Of a stretch of 64,000 nucleotides of DNA, positions 26,164-33,964 are shown one piece after another (position 1 is the stretch's first letter; each line of letters begins with the position of its first letter). Below the pieces are notes generated by a model that did no database searches, was not told where the DNA came from, and saw nothing but the letters and a program-made list of their open reading frames with translations. Origin of the DNA: Amycolatopsis azurea DSM 43854 (GTDB lineage: Bacteria; Actinomycetota; Actinomycetes; Mycobacteriales; Pseudonocardiaceae). The DNA lies in the NCBI RefSeq assembly GCF_001995215.1, contig NZ_MUXN01000012.1, positions 1 to 64,000 on the forward strand, written 5' to 3'. The position numbers and the translations under genes are program-made.

Positions 26164-26193
26164 TTGCGCCTGCTCGAAACGCAGGCGTAAGGT
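26164..26193 (+). promoter_or_regulatory. Promoter of the first initiator tRNA gene
   Basis: -35 TTGCGC (26164-26169), 18-base spacer, -10 TAAGGT (26188-26193), 11 bases before the mature tRNA 5' end. The spacer contains CGCCTGC and GCAGGCG, an inverted repeat. Confidence 0.65.
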
Positions 26194-26204
26194 AGGGGAC
26201 ACAA

Positions 26205-26278
26205 CGCGGGGTGGAGCAGCTCGGTAGCTCGCTGGGCTCATAACCCAGAGGTCGCAGGTTCAAATCCTGTCCCCGCTA
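26205..26278 (+). tRNA. Initiator tRNA-fMet (CAU), copy 1
   Basis: 74 nt without encoded CCA. Acceptor arm CGCGGGG against CCCCGCT leaves position 1 unpaired (C1-U72), and the anticodon stem has three G-C pairs around CUCAUAA: both are initiator marks. Anticodon CAT is at 26239-26241, T-loop GTTCAAATC. The gene at 28746-28819 is identical. Confidence 0.97.
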
Positions 26279-26286
26279 CAGAGGTA

Positions 26287-26324
26287 GGAGGCCCGTGTCT
26301 GCGAATTGCGCAGACCGGGCCTCC
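26287..26324 (+). terminator. Terminator of tRNA-fMet copy 1
   Basis: GGAGGCCCG-T-GTCTGCG pairs with CGCAGAC-C-GGGCCTCC, interrupted by one mismatch, followed by TTCGCATTTG. It lies 8 bases after the tRNA. Confidence 0.75.
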
Positions 26325-26430
26325 TTCGCATTTGTCCCGGGGGTCGAACCCCCGGACCCCCGCCAGGGAGGGCTCCGCCCCCTGGACCCCCCCGAAGCGT
26401 TCGGTGGCGAATGCGTGTGAGTGCGGGAGT

Positions 26431-26520
26431 GAGCAAGGGACCTTTGCTATCGCGCCGGGGTGGCGGCGGTAGCGGGGGACCTTGGTATCGCCGGGGGAGC
26501 GGGGGACCTTTGCTATCGCG
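26431..26520 (+). repeat. Family A repeats: three single arms in tandem
   Basis: Arms at 26431-26454, 26471-26492 and 26498-26520, all in the same orientation, in a G-rich context. The middle arm has lost bases of the core. The last one overlaps the end of the flavin monooxygenase gene and provides its TAG stop codon. No pairing right arm exists here. Confidence 0.85.
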
Positions 26521-27976
26521 CGGGGGTGGGGGTGGGGGCGACCCAGCTGGCATAGCCGTCGGGGCGGTAAAGGACGGCGTCCGTGGAGGGCCAAGGCGGA
26601 GACGTGACGAGCTGGGTCGTCAGGCGCGGCGAGCGGGCGTGGGCCCGGGCGGCGTCGAAGTGGGCCGAGCTGGTCGTCAGGAGTACGAAGCCGCCGTCGT
26701 GAAAGAGTGTGCTCGGGCGAAGCGGGCCGGCTTCGGTTGCGAGTTCCTGGTCGTTCAGCCGCGAGCCCAGCGCCGGGTGCGACGTCCCGTGGGTCGTATA
26801 GCGGATCCCGAGACCGGAGACCATGCCGCCCAAGTGCCGGTTCACGTCGGGCAACGTGACCAGGTCGGCGAATAAGTCGCGAAGCGCGCGAGACTCGTGC
26901 GACCGCGGAGTCAGCCCCAGCTGAGCCGCGACGTTGTGCAGCACCTGAGCGCCGACAGGGTGCCGTTCGGCCTCGTAGGTGTCCAGCAGGTCGTCACCGG
27001 CCCAACCACGAACGTTCGCGGCGAGCTTCCAGCCCAGGTTCATGGCGTCCTGCACGCCCAGGTTCAACCCCTGGCCGCCCGCCGGGAAATGGATGTGCGC
27101 CGCGTCGCCCGCCAGCAGCACTCGCCCGACGCGATAGTGCTCCGCCTGCCGCGCGGCGTCCGAGAACTGCGACGCCCACCGGATTTCCGACACCGTCGCT
27201 GTCTCACCGTACGAATCGAGCAGCGCCTGACGGACTTCCTCGTGCGAGATGGCGGACCGGATGTCTTTGGGCCGCGAGGCCCTGTCGCCGTAGACGAACC
27301 GGTAGAGACCCGGTTCGCCCAACGGAATCAGGCCTTTGAACGTGGTCGCGCCGGTCGGCTCGCCGACGTTCCGCATCGTTCGCCACTGTTTTTGCGCACC
27401 GTCAGGGATTTTGTCGAACAGGACGTCCGCGACCACGCCGAAACCTTGACCGTCCACGCCGGGAAAGTCCACGTTCAGTCCTTTGCGTACAACACTTCGA
27501 GAGCCGTCGCAGCCGACGAGGTACTTCGCGCGCAGCCGGGTTTCGCCACCGTCTGTTCGGTGCCGGACAGAGACAGAGTCTTTGTCCTGAACGAAATCGA
27601 TTACTTCGGCTCCTCGCACCACCTTCGTTCCTTGTGCGGCAAGCCGTTCTTCCAGGTACTCCTCGACCTGTGCCTGCGGAATCCCCATCTGGAAGGGAAA
27701 ACGGGTGTCCCAGCAGTGGTAGTCGACCGGGATCATCGCGAAATGTCCGTCCTGCACTGTCGTGAACGAACGCTCTTCGGCACCGTCCAGAAGTCCGCGC
27801 AGCTCCAGTATTTCCGCGGTCCGCGGTTGCAGGTTCAGCGCTTTCGACAATCCCGTGCGCTCGGGAAGCCGTTCCAGCACCACGACATCGACGCCGGCGA
27901 GCGCGAGTTCGTGGGCCAGCATCAGCCCGGTCGGCCCCGCCCCGGCCACGACCACGTCCGTCCCCAGGTTGTCCAT
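26513..27976 (-). CDS. FAD-dependent aromatic monooxygenase (class A, PheA/TfdB-like)
   Basis: 487 aa. PHBH-fold flavoprotein: FAD Rossmann VVVAGAGPTGLMLAHELALAG (starting at about residue 8), DG motif YLVGCDGSRSVVRKGL (about 155-170), and GD motif RVLLAGDAAHIHFPAGGQGLNLG (about 270-292). The C-terminal thioredoxin-like part is short and reads SSAHFDAARAHARS. Enzymes of this type hydroxylate phenols, polyketides or antibiotics such as rifamycins with NAD(P)H and oxygen; the substrate is not readable. ATG 27976 has AAGGAG upstream. It is divergent from a TetR gene with two operators between them, so induction by a small molecule is likely. Its stop codon lies in a family A repeat. Confidence 0.9.
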   Translation of the reverse strand: MDNLGTDVVVAGAGPTGLMLAHELALAGVDVVVLERLPERTGLSKALNLQPRTAEILELRGLLDGAEERSFTTVQDGHFAMIPVDYHCWDTRFPFQMGIPQAQVEEYLEERLAAQGTKVVRGAEVIDFVQDKDSVSVRHRTDGGETRLRAKYLVGCDGSRSVVRKGLNVDFPGVDGQGFGVVADVLFDKIPDGAQKQWRTMRNVGEPTGATTFKGLIPLGEPGLYRFVYGDRASRPKDIRSAISHEEVRQALLDSYGETATVSEIRWASQFSDAARQAEHYRVGRVLLAGDAAHIHFPAGGQGLNLGVQDAMNLGWKLAANVRGWAGDDLLDTYEAERHPVGAQVLHNVAAQLGLTPRSHESRALRDLFADLVTLPDVNRHLGGMVSGLGIRYTTHGTSHPALGSRLNDQELATEAGPLRPSTLFHDGGFVLLTTSSAHFDAARAHARSPRLTTQLVTSPPWPSTDAVLYRPDGYASWVAPTPTPAR

Positions 27977-27984
27977 ACCACTCC

Positions 27985-28033
27985 TTAACAACGTTAAATT
28001 GACCTGCGACCAGAGTGCCCTTAACATCGTTAA
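27985..28033. promoter_or_regulatory. Twin palindromic operators for the divergent TetR/monooxygenase pair
   Basis: TTAAC-AAC-GTTAA at 27985-27997 and TTAAC-ATC-GTTAA at 28021-28033, each followed by ATTG, with centres 36 bp apart. Both are perfect 5-bp inverted repeats with a 3-base centre. They occupy the whole divergent promoter region, so the TetR protein very probably represses both genes. Confidence 0.82.
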
Positions 28034-28068
28034 ATTGTCAAGGCGCTACCGCCGGAAAGAAGGTAAAA

Positions 28069-28662
28069 GTGGGTCTGACCAGGCAGGACATCGTCCGCGC
28101 CGGGCTGCGGCTGCTCAACGACGTCGGGCTCAACGGGCTGACGCTCCGCCTGATCGCGCAGGAACTCGATGTCAAAGCGCCGGCGCTGTACTGGCACGTG
28201 AAGAACAAACAAGAGCTGCTCGACGAGATGGCGACGCAGATGTACGCCGACGCGATGCCGGGCCGGGTGCCGGAAGGCCTGGGGGAACGGGAAACCCTCG
28301 AGGTGGCGTCACGGGGTATGCGCCGGATGATGCTCGCTTACCGTGACGGGGCAAAGGTCTTCTCCGGGACCTTCATGACGGACGACGACCTGCTCGGTGA
28401 CAATCCGCTTCAAGGGCGCGTCGACGCGGGGCTCGAACCGTACCTGGCTGGACGAGCGTTGTTCACCGTTTACAGCTACGTCGTCGGCTTCACCATCGAA
28501 GAACAGGCCGTTTATCCCGTTCCGGGCGAACGGGACCCGCGCTACGACATCTTGCCCACCGCGTGGGTCTTCGATGAGGACGTCGAGGGCAGATTCGGCG
28601 ACGGGCTGACCATGGTGCTCGACGGCGTCTTCGCCTGGCTGGATGACAAAGTCTTGCCATAA
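28069..28662 (+). CDS. TetR family transcriptional regulator (TetR_C-type effector domain)
   Basis: 197 aa. N-terminal helix-turn-helix LTRQDIVRAGLRLLNDVGLNGLTLRLIAQELDVKAPALYWHVKNKQELL (within residues 2-55) matches the tetracycline-repressor subgroup. The C-terminal domain (about 65-195) contains the family block YSYVVGFTIEEQAVYP. It probably binds a hydrophobic drug-like inducer. GTG 28069 has AGAAGG 5 bases upstream. Upstream in-frame codons overlap the operator and are rejected. Divergent from the flavin monooxygenase. Confidence 0.92.
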   Translation: MGLTRQDIVRAGLRLLNDVGLNGLTLRLIAQELDVKAPALYWHVKNKQELLDEMATQMYADAMPGRVPEGLGERETLEVASRGMRRMMLAYRDGAKVFSGTFMTDDDLLGDNPLQGRVDAGLEPYLAGRALFTVYSYVVGFTIEEQAVYPVPGERDPRYDILPTAWVFDEDVEGRFGDGLTMVLDGVFAWLDDKVLP

Positions 28663-28702
28663 AGGCAGGTCAAAGGCACTTCGGGAAGTTAAGGGCACCC
28701 GC

Positions 28703-28732
28703 CTGAAACCCGGTTTCGCCCCCGTGTAATCT
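28703..28732 (+). promoter_or_regulatory. Promoter of the second initiator tRNA gene (tentative)
   Basis: -35 CTGAAA (28703-28708), 18-base spacer, -10 TAATCT (28727-28732), 13 bases before the tRNA. It is a different sequence from the promoter of copy 1. The -35 is a weak match. Confidence 0.45.
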
Positions 28733-28745
28733 ACTAACACAACGA

Positions 28746-28819
28746 CGCGGGGTGGAGCAGCTCGGTAGCTCGCTGGGCTCATAACCCAGAGGTCGCAGGT
28801 TCAAATCCTGTCCCCGCTA
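28746..28819 (+). tRNA. Initiator tRNA-fMet (CAU), copy 2
   Basis: Identical over all 74 bases to the gene at 26205-26278, with the same C1-U72 mismatch and three anticodon-stem G-C pairs; anticodon at 28780-28782. It has its own promoter and its own, unrelated terminator. Confidence 0.97.
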
Positions 28820-28829
28820 CAGAGAAAAC

Positions 28830-28875
28830 GAAGCGCGGATCTGCGGAAATCGCAGATCCGCGCTTCTTCTTTTTC
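28830..28875 (+). terminator. Terminator of tRNA-fMet copy 2
   Basis: A 16-bp perfect stem GAAGCGCGGATCTGCG / CGCAGATCCGCGCTTC with a 5-base loop, followed by TTCTTTTT. The stretch from here to 28980 shows no gene or repeat. Confidence 0.9.
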
Positions 28876-28980
28876 CGGTTCCGCGGTGCGTGCCCTCCGG
28901 GGCGATCATCCGCCGTCGTTGGTCGGAGCGGGGGACGTGTGCCGCTGTCCGTGGCGAAGGCCGGTTGCGCAGCGTATTCG

Positions 28981-29066
28981 GTCCATTGTGGACAGGCGTA
29001 GTGCGTTGGGCCGAATGAGCGCATATCACTAGCCACAATGGACAGATGTGCTGACCACAGTGGACA
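28981..29066. promoter_or_regulatory. Candidate operators upstream of the PadR-type gene
   Basis: Three related palindromic sites: GTCCATTGTGGAC (28981-28993), GCCACAATGGAC (29032-29043) and ACCACAGTGGACA (29054-29066). All fit GTCCA-N3-TGGAC or its near match. Autoregulatory binding by PadR is plausible. The same motif also occurs inside genes elsewhere in the window, so a different chromosome-wide role is possible. Confidence 0.45.
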
Positions 29067-29096
29067 CAGGTTCCGAAAAGTGGGACCGTAGAGGAT

Positions 29097-29597
29097 GTGT
29101 CCGAATTGAATGCAACAGCCGCCGCACTGCTCGGTCTTCTCCACGACGGTCCCGCCACGGGCGGGCAACTGGTCGCGGGGGCGGGTGAGCGTTTCGGCGC
29201 CTTCTTCAGCGTGACCCGCAGCCAGGTGTACCGGGAGCTCCCCGCCTTGTCGAAGGAGGGCCTCGTCCGCCTCGGCAAGCAGGGCCCGCGGTCGAGCCAG
29301 CAGTACCTCATCACCGCGGCGGGCAAGAAGGCGTTCAAGACGTGGCTGTCCTCCGAAGCCGGTCCTGACCACCTCCGCAGCCCGCTGATCCTGCGTCTCG
29401 TGCACGCCGGCTCGCTGACGGTGAAGCAGCGCTCGACTCTCCTCGAGTCGGCGCGCGCCAGCTACACCCAGCAGCTCGACGAAGCCAAGGCGGCCACCAA
29501 GGCGGCCGACGGTCCCTACGCCAAGGCGGTCGCCGAGTTCGCTCAGGCGCAGGCGAAAGCGGCACTGAAACTGCTGGATTCCATCCCCCAGTCCTGA
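29097..29597 (+). CDS. PadR family transcriptional regulator
   Basis: 166 aa. N-terminal winged helix (ALLGLLHDGPATGGQLV, then VTRSQVYRELPALSKEGLVRLGKQG, about 8-65) followed by a C-terminal helical dimerisation region rich in alanine and lysine (about 95-160), as in PadR subfamily 1. Such proteins repress efflux or phenolic-acid genes; no obvious target transporter is adjacent. Three palindromic sites lie upstream. A clear terminator follows, so it is monocistronic and separate from prfB. Confidence 0.88.
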   Translation: MSELNATAAALLGLLHDGPATGGQLVAGAGERFGAFFSVTRSQVYRELPALSKEGLVRLGKQGPRSSQQYLITAAGKKAFKTWLSSEAGPDHLRSPLILRLVHAGSLTVKQRSTLLESARASYTQQLDEAKAATKAADGPYAKAVAEFAQAQAKAALKLLDSIPQS

Positions 29598-29609
29598 CCC
29601 GGACAGGTG

Positions 29610-29645
29610 CCCACGACCGGTTCCCCGCAACCGGTCGTGGGTTTT
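29610..29645 (+). terminator. Rho-independent terminator after the PadR gene
   Basis: CCCACGACCGGTT pairs with AACCGGTCGTGGG over 13 bp with a 6-base loop, followed by TTTT. It lies between the PadR stop and prfB. Confidence 0.85.
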
Positions 29646-29663
29646 GCCGTAACCTTGGCCGAC

Positions 29664-30767
29664 GTGAGTGATGAGTTCGATGCAGCACTGAAGGACCTGG
29701 CCGGCAAGCTGACGCAGATCGAGTCGGTGATGGACCTGGATGCGCTGCGTGCCCAGGTGGCCGAGCTGGAGGAACAGGCGTCCAGCCCGAACCTCTGGGA
29801 CGACCCCGAAGCGGCGCAGAAGGTCACCAGCCAGTTGTCCCACCGGCAGAGTGAGCTGCGACGCATCTCCGAGCTGCGGCAGCGGCTCGACGACCTGGGC
29901 GTCCTCTACGAACTGGCCGAGGCGGAGGGCGACTCCGCCAGTGTGGCCGAGTCCGAGACCGAGCTCACGGCCCTCACCAAGGACATCGACGGGCTCGAGG
30001 TCCGCACCCTGCTGTCGGGTGAGTACGACCCGCGGAACGCCGTGGTCACCATCCGGTCCGAAGCGGGCGGCGTCGACGCGGCCGACTGGGCCGAGATGCT
30101 GCTCCGGATGTACCTGCGGTGGGCGGAGCGGCACAACTACCCGACGGACGTCTACGACATCTCCTACGCGGAAGAGGCGGGCATCAAGTCCGCCACGTTC
30201 AAGGTGAGCGCTCCCTACGTCTACGGCACGCTCTCGGTCGAGCAGGGCACGCACCGGCTGGTGCGCATCTCGCCGTTCGACAATCAGAGCCGCCGCCAGA
30301 CCTCCTTCGCGCACGTCGAGGTGATGCCCGAGGTCGAGGAGGTCGACCACGTCGACATCCCTGAGAAGGACATCCGCGTCGACGTCTACCGCTCGTCCGG
30401 CCCCGGCGGCCAGAGCGTCAACACGACGGACTCGGCGGTGCGGATCACGCACATCCCGACCGGCGTCGTCGTTTCGTGTCAGAACGAAAAGTCGCAGCTG
30501 CAGAACAAGGCGGCCGCGATGAAGGTGCTCCAGGCGCGGCTGCTGCAGCGGAAGAAGGAAGAGGAGCGCGCCGAGATGGACGCGCTCAAGGACGGAGGCT
30601 CCAGCTGGGGCAACCAGATGCGTTCCTACGTGCTGCACCCGTACCAGATGGTCAAGGACCTGCGGACCGAGTTCGAGGTCGGCAACCCGTCGTCCGTGCT
30701 CGACGGCGAGATCGACGGCTTCTTGGAGGCGGGCATCCGCTGGCGCAAGCAGTCCGGAGCCGCGTAA
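29664..30767 (+). CDS. prfB: Peptide chain release factor 2
   Basis: 367 aa. It releases finished proteins at UGA and UAA codons. RF2 marks: the SPF anticodon-like tripeptide ([19 protein letters not shown]) and the GGQ loop ([20 protein letters not shown]), whose Gln enters the peptidyl-transferase centre. The reading frame is continuous: the autoregulatory +1 frameshift at an early UGA, known in many bacteria, is absent. GTG 29664 lies 8 bases after TAACCT (29650-29655). An upstream in-frame extension would read through the PadR terminator and is rejected. It leads the conserved prfB-ftsE-ftsX-smpB order. Confidence 0.96.
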   Translation: MSDEFDAALKDLAGKLTQIESVMDLDALRAQVAELEEQASSPNLWDDPEAAQKVTSQLSHRQSELRRISELRQRLDDLGVLYELAEAEGDSASVAESETELTALTKDIDGLEVRTLLSGEYDPRNAVVTIRSEAGGVDAADWAEMLLRMYLRWAERHNYPTDVYDISYAEEAGIKSATFKVSAPYVYGTLSVEQGTHRLVRISPFDNQSRRQTSFAHVEVMPEVEEVDHVDIPEKDIRVDVYRSSGPGGQSVNTTDSAVRITHIPTGVVVSCQNEKSQLQNKAAAMKVLQARLLQRKKEEERAEMDALKDGGSSWGNQMRSYVLHPYQMVKDLRTEFEVGNPSSVLDGEIDGFLEAGIRWRKQSGAA

Positions 30768-30783
30768 CAACCCTGCGTGAGAG

Positions 30784-30842
30784 ACCAAGGGACCTTTGCT
30801 GTCACTCTCCGGGAGAGAGTGACAGCAAAGGTCCCTTGCTCG
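30784..30842. repeat. Family A hairpin repeat, full (GCTGTCAC variant)
   Basis: CAAGGGACCTTTGCTGTCAC pairs with GTGACAGCAAAGGTCCCTTG; the loop adds CTCTCC/GGGAGAG pairing. Two stem positions differ from the common form and both are compensated. It lies between prfB and ftsE, 16 bases after the prfB stop. Confidence 0.92.
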
Positions 30843-30902
30843 CTTGGCCGCCGGGACCGGGCTACCCGGGCTTAACGACGGGCATGGGTAGTATGCCGAA
30901 CC

Positions 30903-31592
30903 GTGATCCGGCTCGAAGAGGTTTCCAAGGTCTACAAGACCTCGACCCGTCCCGCCCTCGAAAGGGTGTCGGTCGAGATCGACAAAGGGGAGTTCGTCTT
31001 CCTGATCGGTCCCTCGGGGTCCGGGAAGTCGACCTTCCTGCGTCTCCTGCTGCGCGAAGAGGTGCCGAGCAAGGGTCGCGTCATGGTCTCCAACTTCGAC
31101 GTCGCCAAGCTCGCCCGTCGCCGGGTGCCGCGGCTGCGGCAGACCATCGGCTGCGTCTTCCAGGACTTCCGTCTGCTGTCGAACAAGACCGTCGCCGAGA
31201 ACGTCGCCTTCGCGCTCGAAGTCATCGGCAAGCCGCGCCCCACGATCCGCAAGGTCGTCCCCGAGGTCCTCGAACTCGTCGGGCTCGACGGCAAGGCCGA
31301 CCGCCTCCCCAACGAACTCTCCGGTGGTGAGCAGCAGCGTGTCGCGATCGCCCGCGCGTTCGTGAACCGCCCGCTCGTGCTGCTCGCCGACGAACCGACC
31401 GGGAACCTGGACCCCGACACCAGCCAGGACATCATGTTGCTGCTGGAGCGGATCAACCGCACCGGCACGACGGTGCTGATGGCCACCCACGACCATTCGA
31501 TCGTGGACTCGATGCGGCGAAGGGTCGTCGAGCTTCAGCTCGGCAAGGTCATCCGTGACGACGCCCGAGGCGTCTACGGCATCGGCCGCTGA
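30903..31592 (+). CDS. ftsE: Cell division ATP-binding protein FtsE
   Basis: 229 aa ABC ATPase. Walker [10 protein letters not shown] (36-44), Q-loop CVFQDFRLL, signature [17 protein letters not shown] (about 137-153), Walker [15 protein letters not shown] (about 158-171), H-loop [11 protein letters not shown]. It pairs with FtsX at the inner membrane and drives envelope peptidoglycan hydrolases during division. GTG 30903 lies 8 bases after TAGTAT (30889-30894). The gene is followed closely by ftsX. Confidence 0.96.
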   Translation: MIRLEEVSKVYKTSTRPALERVSVEIDKGEFVFLIGPSGSGKSTFLRLLLREEVPSKGRVMVSNFDVAKLARRRVPRLRQTIGCVFQDFRLLSNKTVAENVAFALEVIGKPRPTIRKVVPEVLELVGLDGKADRLPNELSGGEQQRVAIARAFVNRPLVLLADEPTGNLDPDTSQDIMLLLERINRTGTTVLMATHDHSIVDSMRRRVVELQLGKVIRDDARGVYGIGR

Positions 31593-31643
31593 CCGGCCCC
31601 GCCCTCCTCCGTAACCCACGACTTCCAAGGGACATCAACCCCG

Positions 31644-32537
31644 ATGCGCGCCAGTTTCGTCTTCAGCGAGGTAGTCACCGGCTTGCGCCGGAACGTCACG
31701 ATGACCATCGCGATGGTCCTCACCACCGCGGTCTCCCTCGCCATGCTCGGCTTCGGTCTGCTGGCCGTCGGAACGATCGACAAGATGAAGGCCAACTTCC
31801 TCGCCGACGTCGAGGTTTCGGTCTATCTGGTCAACGACATCAGCTCGGGTGACCCCAACTGCTCGCAGTCCGCCTGCCAGGCGCTGCGCCAGGACCTCCA
31901 AGGCAACGACGGCGTCGAATCGGTCGTGTTCGAGAACCGCGAGCAGTCCTACGAGCGGTTCAAGAAGATGTTCGAGAGCCAGCCGGAACTGCTCGCGCTC
32001 ACCGGGCCGGAGGCGCTGCCCGCATCGCTCCACGTCAAGCTGAAGAACCCCGAGCGCAGCCAGGCGATCATCCAGGAGTACACCGGCAAACCGGGCGTCA
32101 GCAAGGTCGACGACCAGCAGAAGGCACTGGACCGCGTGTTCAACGCGCTCAACGGTGTGCGGAACCTGGCGTTCGGCGCCGCGCTGATCATGGCCATCGC
32201 CGCGCTGCTGCTGATCGCCAACACGATCCAGGTGTCGGCGTTCACCCGGCGCACCGAGGTCGGCATCATGCGACTGGTCGGCGCGACCCGCTGGTACACG
32301 CAGCTGCCGTTCCTCCTGGAGGCGGTGGTCGCCGGCCTTGTCGGCGCGATCATCGGTATCGTCTTCCTGGTACTCACCAAGGTGCTGTTGCTCGACCTGG
32401 TGCTCACCGGTGACGTGTTCCCCGCGGTCGGCATGCTCGAATTGCTGTTCCCGGTGGCGCCGATCCTGCTCGCCGTCTCGATCGTCATTTCGGCGATCAC
32501 CGGCTACGTGACGCTGCGTCTGTACGTGCGCCACTAG
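31644..32537 (+). CDS. ftsX: Cell division permease-like protein FtsX
   Basis: 297 aa. Four membrane segments: one near residues 22-45 (MTIAMVLTTAVSLAMLGFGL), then three after residue 170 (AALIMAIAALLLIANTIQV, LEAVVAGLVGAIIGIVFLV, ILLAVSIVISAITGYV). Between TM1 and TM2 is the extracytoplasmic domain, with a CSQSACQ cysteine pair as in mycobacterial FtsX, which contacts a peptidoglycan hydrolase. RRTEVGIMRLVGATRWY is the cytoplasmic coupling region. It belongs with ftsE in one operon. Confidence 0.95.
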   Translation: MRASFVFSEVVTGLRRNVTMTIAMVLTTAVSLAMLGFGLLAVGTIDKMKANFLADVEVSVYLVNDISSGDPNCSQSACQALRQDLQGNDGVESVVFENREQSYERFKKMFESQPELLALTGPEALPASLHVKLKNPERSQAIIQEYTGKPGVSKVDDQQKALDRVFNALNGVRNLAFGAALIMAIAALLLIANTIQVSAFTRRTEVGIMRLVGATRWYTQLPFLLEAVVAGLVGAIIGIVFLVLTKVLLLDLVLTGDVFPAVGMLELLFPVAPILLAVSIVISAITGYVTLRLYVRH

Positions 32538-32588
32538 CCGCCCGATAACCACCTGCCCGAACACAGAAACTCACGTAGAGTCGCCGCT

Positions 32589-33071
32589 ATGCCCAAGGAA
32601 CGTGGACACAAGGTGATCGTGTCGAACCGCAAGGCTCGCCACGATTACTCCATCCTCGACACCTACGAAGCCGGTCTCGTGCTCGTCGGTACCGAGGTGA
32701 AGAGCCTGCGTGAAGGACGGGCATCACTCGCGGACGCGTTCGCCACGGTGGACGACGGCGAGGTCTGGCTGCGCAACGTGCACATCCCGGAGTACGTGCA
32801 GGGCACCTGGACGAACCACACGCCGCGCCGCACCCGGAAACTGCTGCTGCACCGCCAGGAGATCGAGAAGCTCATCGGCAAGACCAAGGAGAGCGGCCTT
32901 TCGCTGGTCCCGCTGTCGATGTACTTCAAGGACGGCAAGGTCAAGGTCGAGATCGCGTTGGCGAAGGGCAAGAAGTCCTACGACAAGCGGCAGGACATCG
33001 CCAAGCGGGACGCGGACCGCACCATCAGCCGGGCCATGGGCCGGGCGCTGAAGGGCCGGTACAACGATTGA
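32589..33071 (+). CDS. smpB: tmRNA-binding protein SmpB
   Basis: 160 aa. OB-fold RNA-binding protein of trans-translation: [43 protein letters not shown] and the basic tail [20 protein letters not shown], which folds in the mRNA channel. It delivers charged tmRNA to stalled ribosomes. ATG 32589 lies 7 bases after TAGAGT (32576-32581). Its RNA partner ssrA is about 5.3 kb downstream. The next gene starts with TTG inside its stop codon (TTGA). Confidence 0.97.
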   Translation: MPKERGHKVIVSNRKARHDYSILDTYEAGLVLVGTEVKSLREGRASLADAFATVDDGEVWLRNVHIPEYVQGTWTNHTPRRTRKLLLHRQEIEKLIGKTKESGLSLVPLSMYFKDGKVKVEIALAKGKKSYDKRQDIAKRDADRTISRAMGRALKGRYND

Positions 33072-33964
33072 TCCACGGACCCGCCTCGGACGCCGAGATC
33101 CCTGAGTGGATCGCTGCGCTGGGCATCGACGGGCTCGTGGACATCCACCTGCACTTCCTGCCGAAGCCGGTCATGGACAAGGTGTGGGCCTACTTCGACC
33201 AGGCCGAGGAGCACTACGGCGTTGCCTGGCCGGTGTACTACCGCACGCCTGAGGAAGAGCGGATCGAAACCCTGCGCTCGTTCGGCGTGCGCAGGTTCGC
33301 GCCGCTGGTCTATCCGCACAAGCCGGGGATGGCCGAATGGCTGACGTCCTGGGCGCTGGAGTTCGCCGAACGCGTCCCGGAAGCCGTGCCGACGGGCACG
33401 TTCTACCCCGAACCGGGTGCACTGTCCGTTGTGGACGGTGCGCTGCGCGCCGGTGCCCGATGTTTCAAGGCACATGTCCAGGTCGGCGCCTACGACCCGC
33501 GTGACGAGCTGCTGGACGGCGTCTGGGGCGCGCTGGCAGATGCCGGTGTCCCGGTGGTCGTCCACTGTGGACACGGTCCGTTGAAGGGCGCCTACACCGG
33601 GCTACGGTTGTTCGAAGAGATCCTGGTACGGCATCCGAACCTGACACTGGTGCTCGCGCACGCCGGCATGCCGGAGATCGCTTTCGCGTTCGAGCTGGCC
33701 CGGAAGTATCCGCGCGTGTACCTCGACACCACGATGGTCGGGGTCGAGTTCACCCTGCGCGGCAACCCGCTCCCGCCGGACTGGGCGGATCTGCTGGCGG
33801 AGTTCCCGGATCGCGTTGTGCTCGGCACCGACTTCCCCAACATCCCGTACTCCTACGCCACACAGCTGCAGGCGATCGTCGGCTGGGCCGCCGACGATCG
33901 CCTGGGTGAGCCTTTCCTGCGGGCGGTGCTGCACGACACCCCCGCGAAACTGCTCAGCGTTTGA
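33068..33964 (+). CDS. Amidohydrolase family protein (metal-dependent, TIM barrel)
   Basis: 298 aa, apparently starting with TTG in a TTGA overlap with smpB. Amidohydrolase-2 features: DIHLHF (first metal-binding HxH, about 24-29), [32 protein letters not shown] and [13 protein letters not shown] with the conserved Asp. Related enzymes are decarboxylases or lactonases of aromatic acids; the substrate is unknown. The C-terminus overlaps the convergent acyltransferase gene by 11 bases. Coupling to smpB suggests shared expression rather than shared function. Confidence 0.85.
   Translation: MIHGPASDAEIPEWIAALGIDGLVDIHLHFLPKPVMDKVWAYFDQAEEHYGVAWPVYYRTPEEERIETLRSFGVRRFAPLVYPHKPGMAEWLTSWALEFAERVPEAVPTGTFYPEPGALSVVDGALRAGARCFKAHVQVGAYDPRDELLDGVWGALADAGVPVVVHCGHGPLKGAYTGLRLFEEILVRHPNLTLVLAHAGMPEIAFAFELARKYPRVYLDTTMVGVEFTLRGNPLPPDWADLLAEFPDRVVLGTDFPNIPYSYATQLQAIVGWAADDRLGEPFLRAVLHDTPAKLLSV

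Noticed and set aside
26205-28819. Integrative element with att sites formed by the two tRNA genes
   Set aside because: Both tRNA copies are complete with separate promoters and terminators, and no integrase gene lies between. Only a weaker claim (direct repeats able to recombine) is kept.
29607-29663. Upstream extension of prfB or a programmed frameshift
   Set aside because: The extra codons translate the PadR terminator hairpin, and the RF2 frame from GTG 29664 is intact with no early in-frame UGA.
28779-31628. A 949-codon minus-strand open frame, with an end reading SVAGTGFEPATSGL
   Set aside because: It runs antisense through PadR, prfB and ftsE, which are certain genes, and its C-terminus is the translated complement of the tRNA-fMet gene, a well-known false annotation. 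The same peptide arises at the other tRNA copy (26238).
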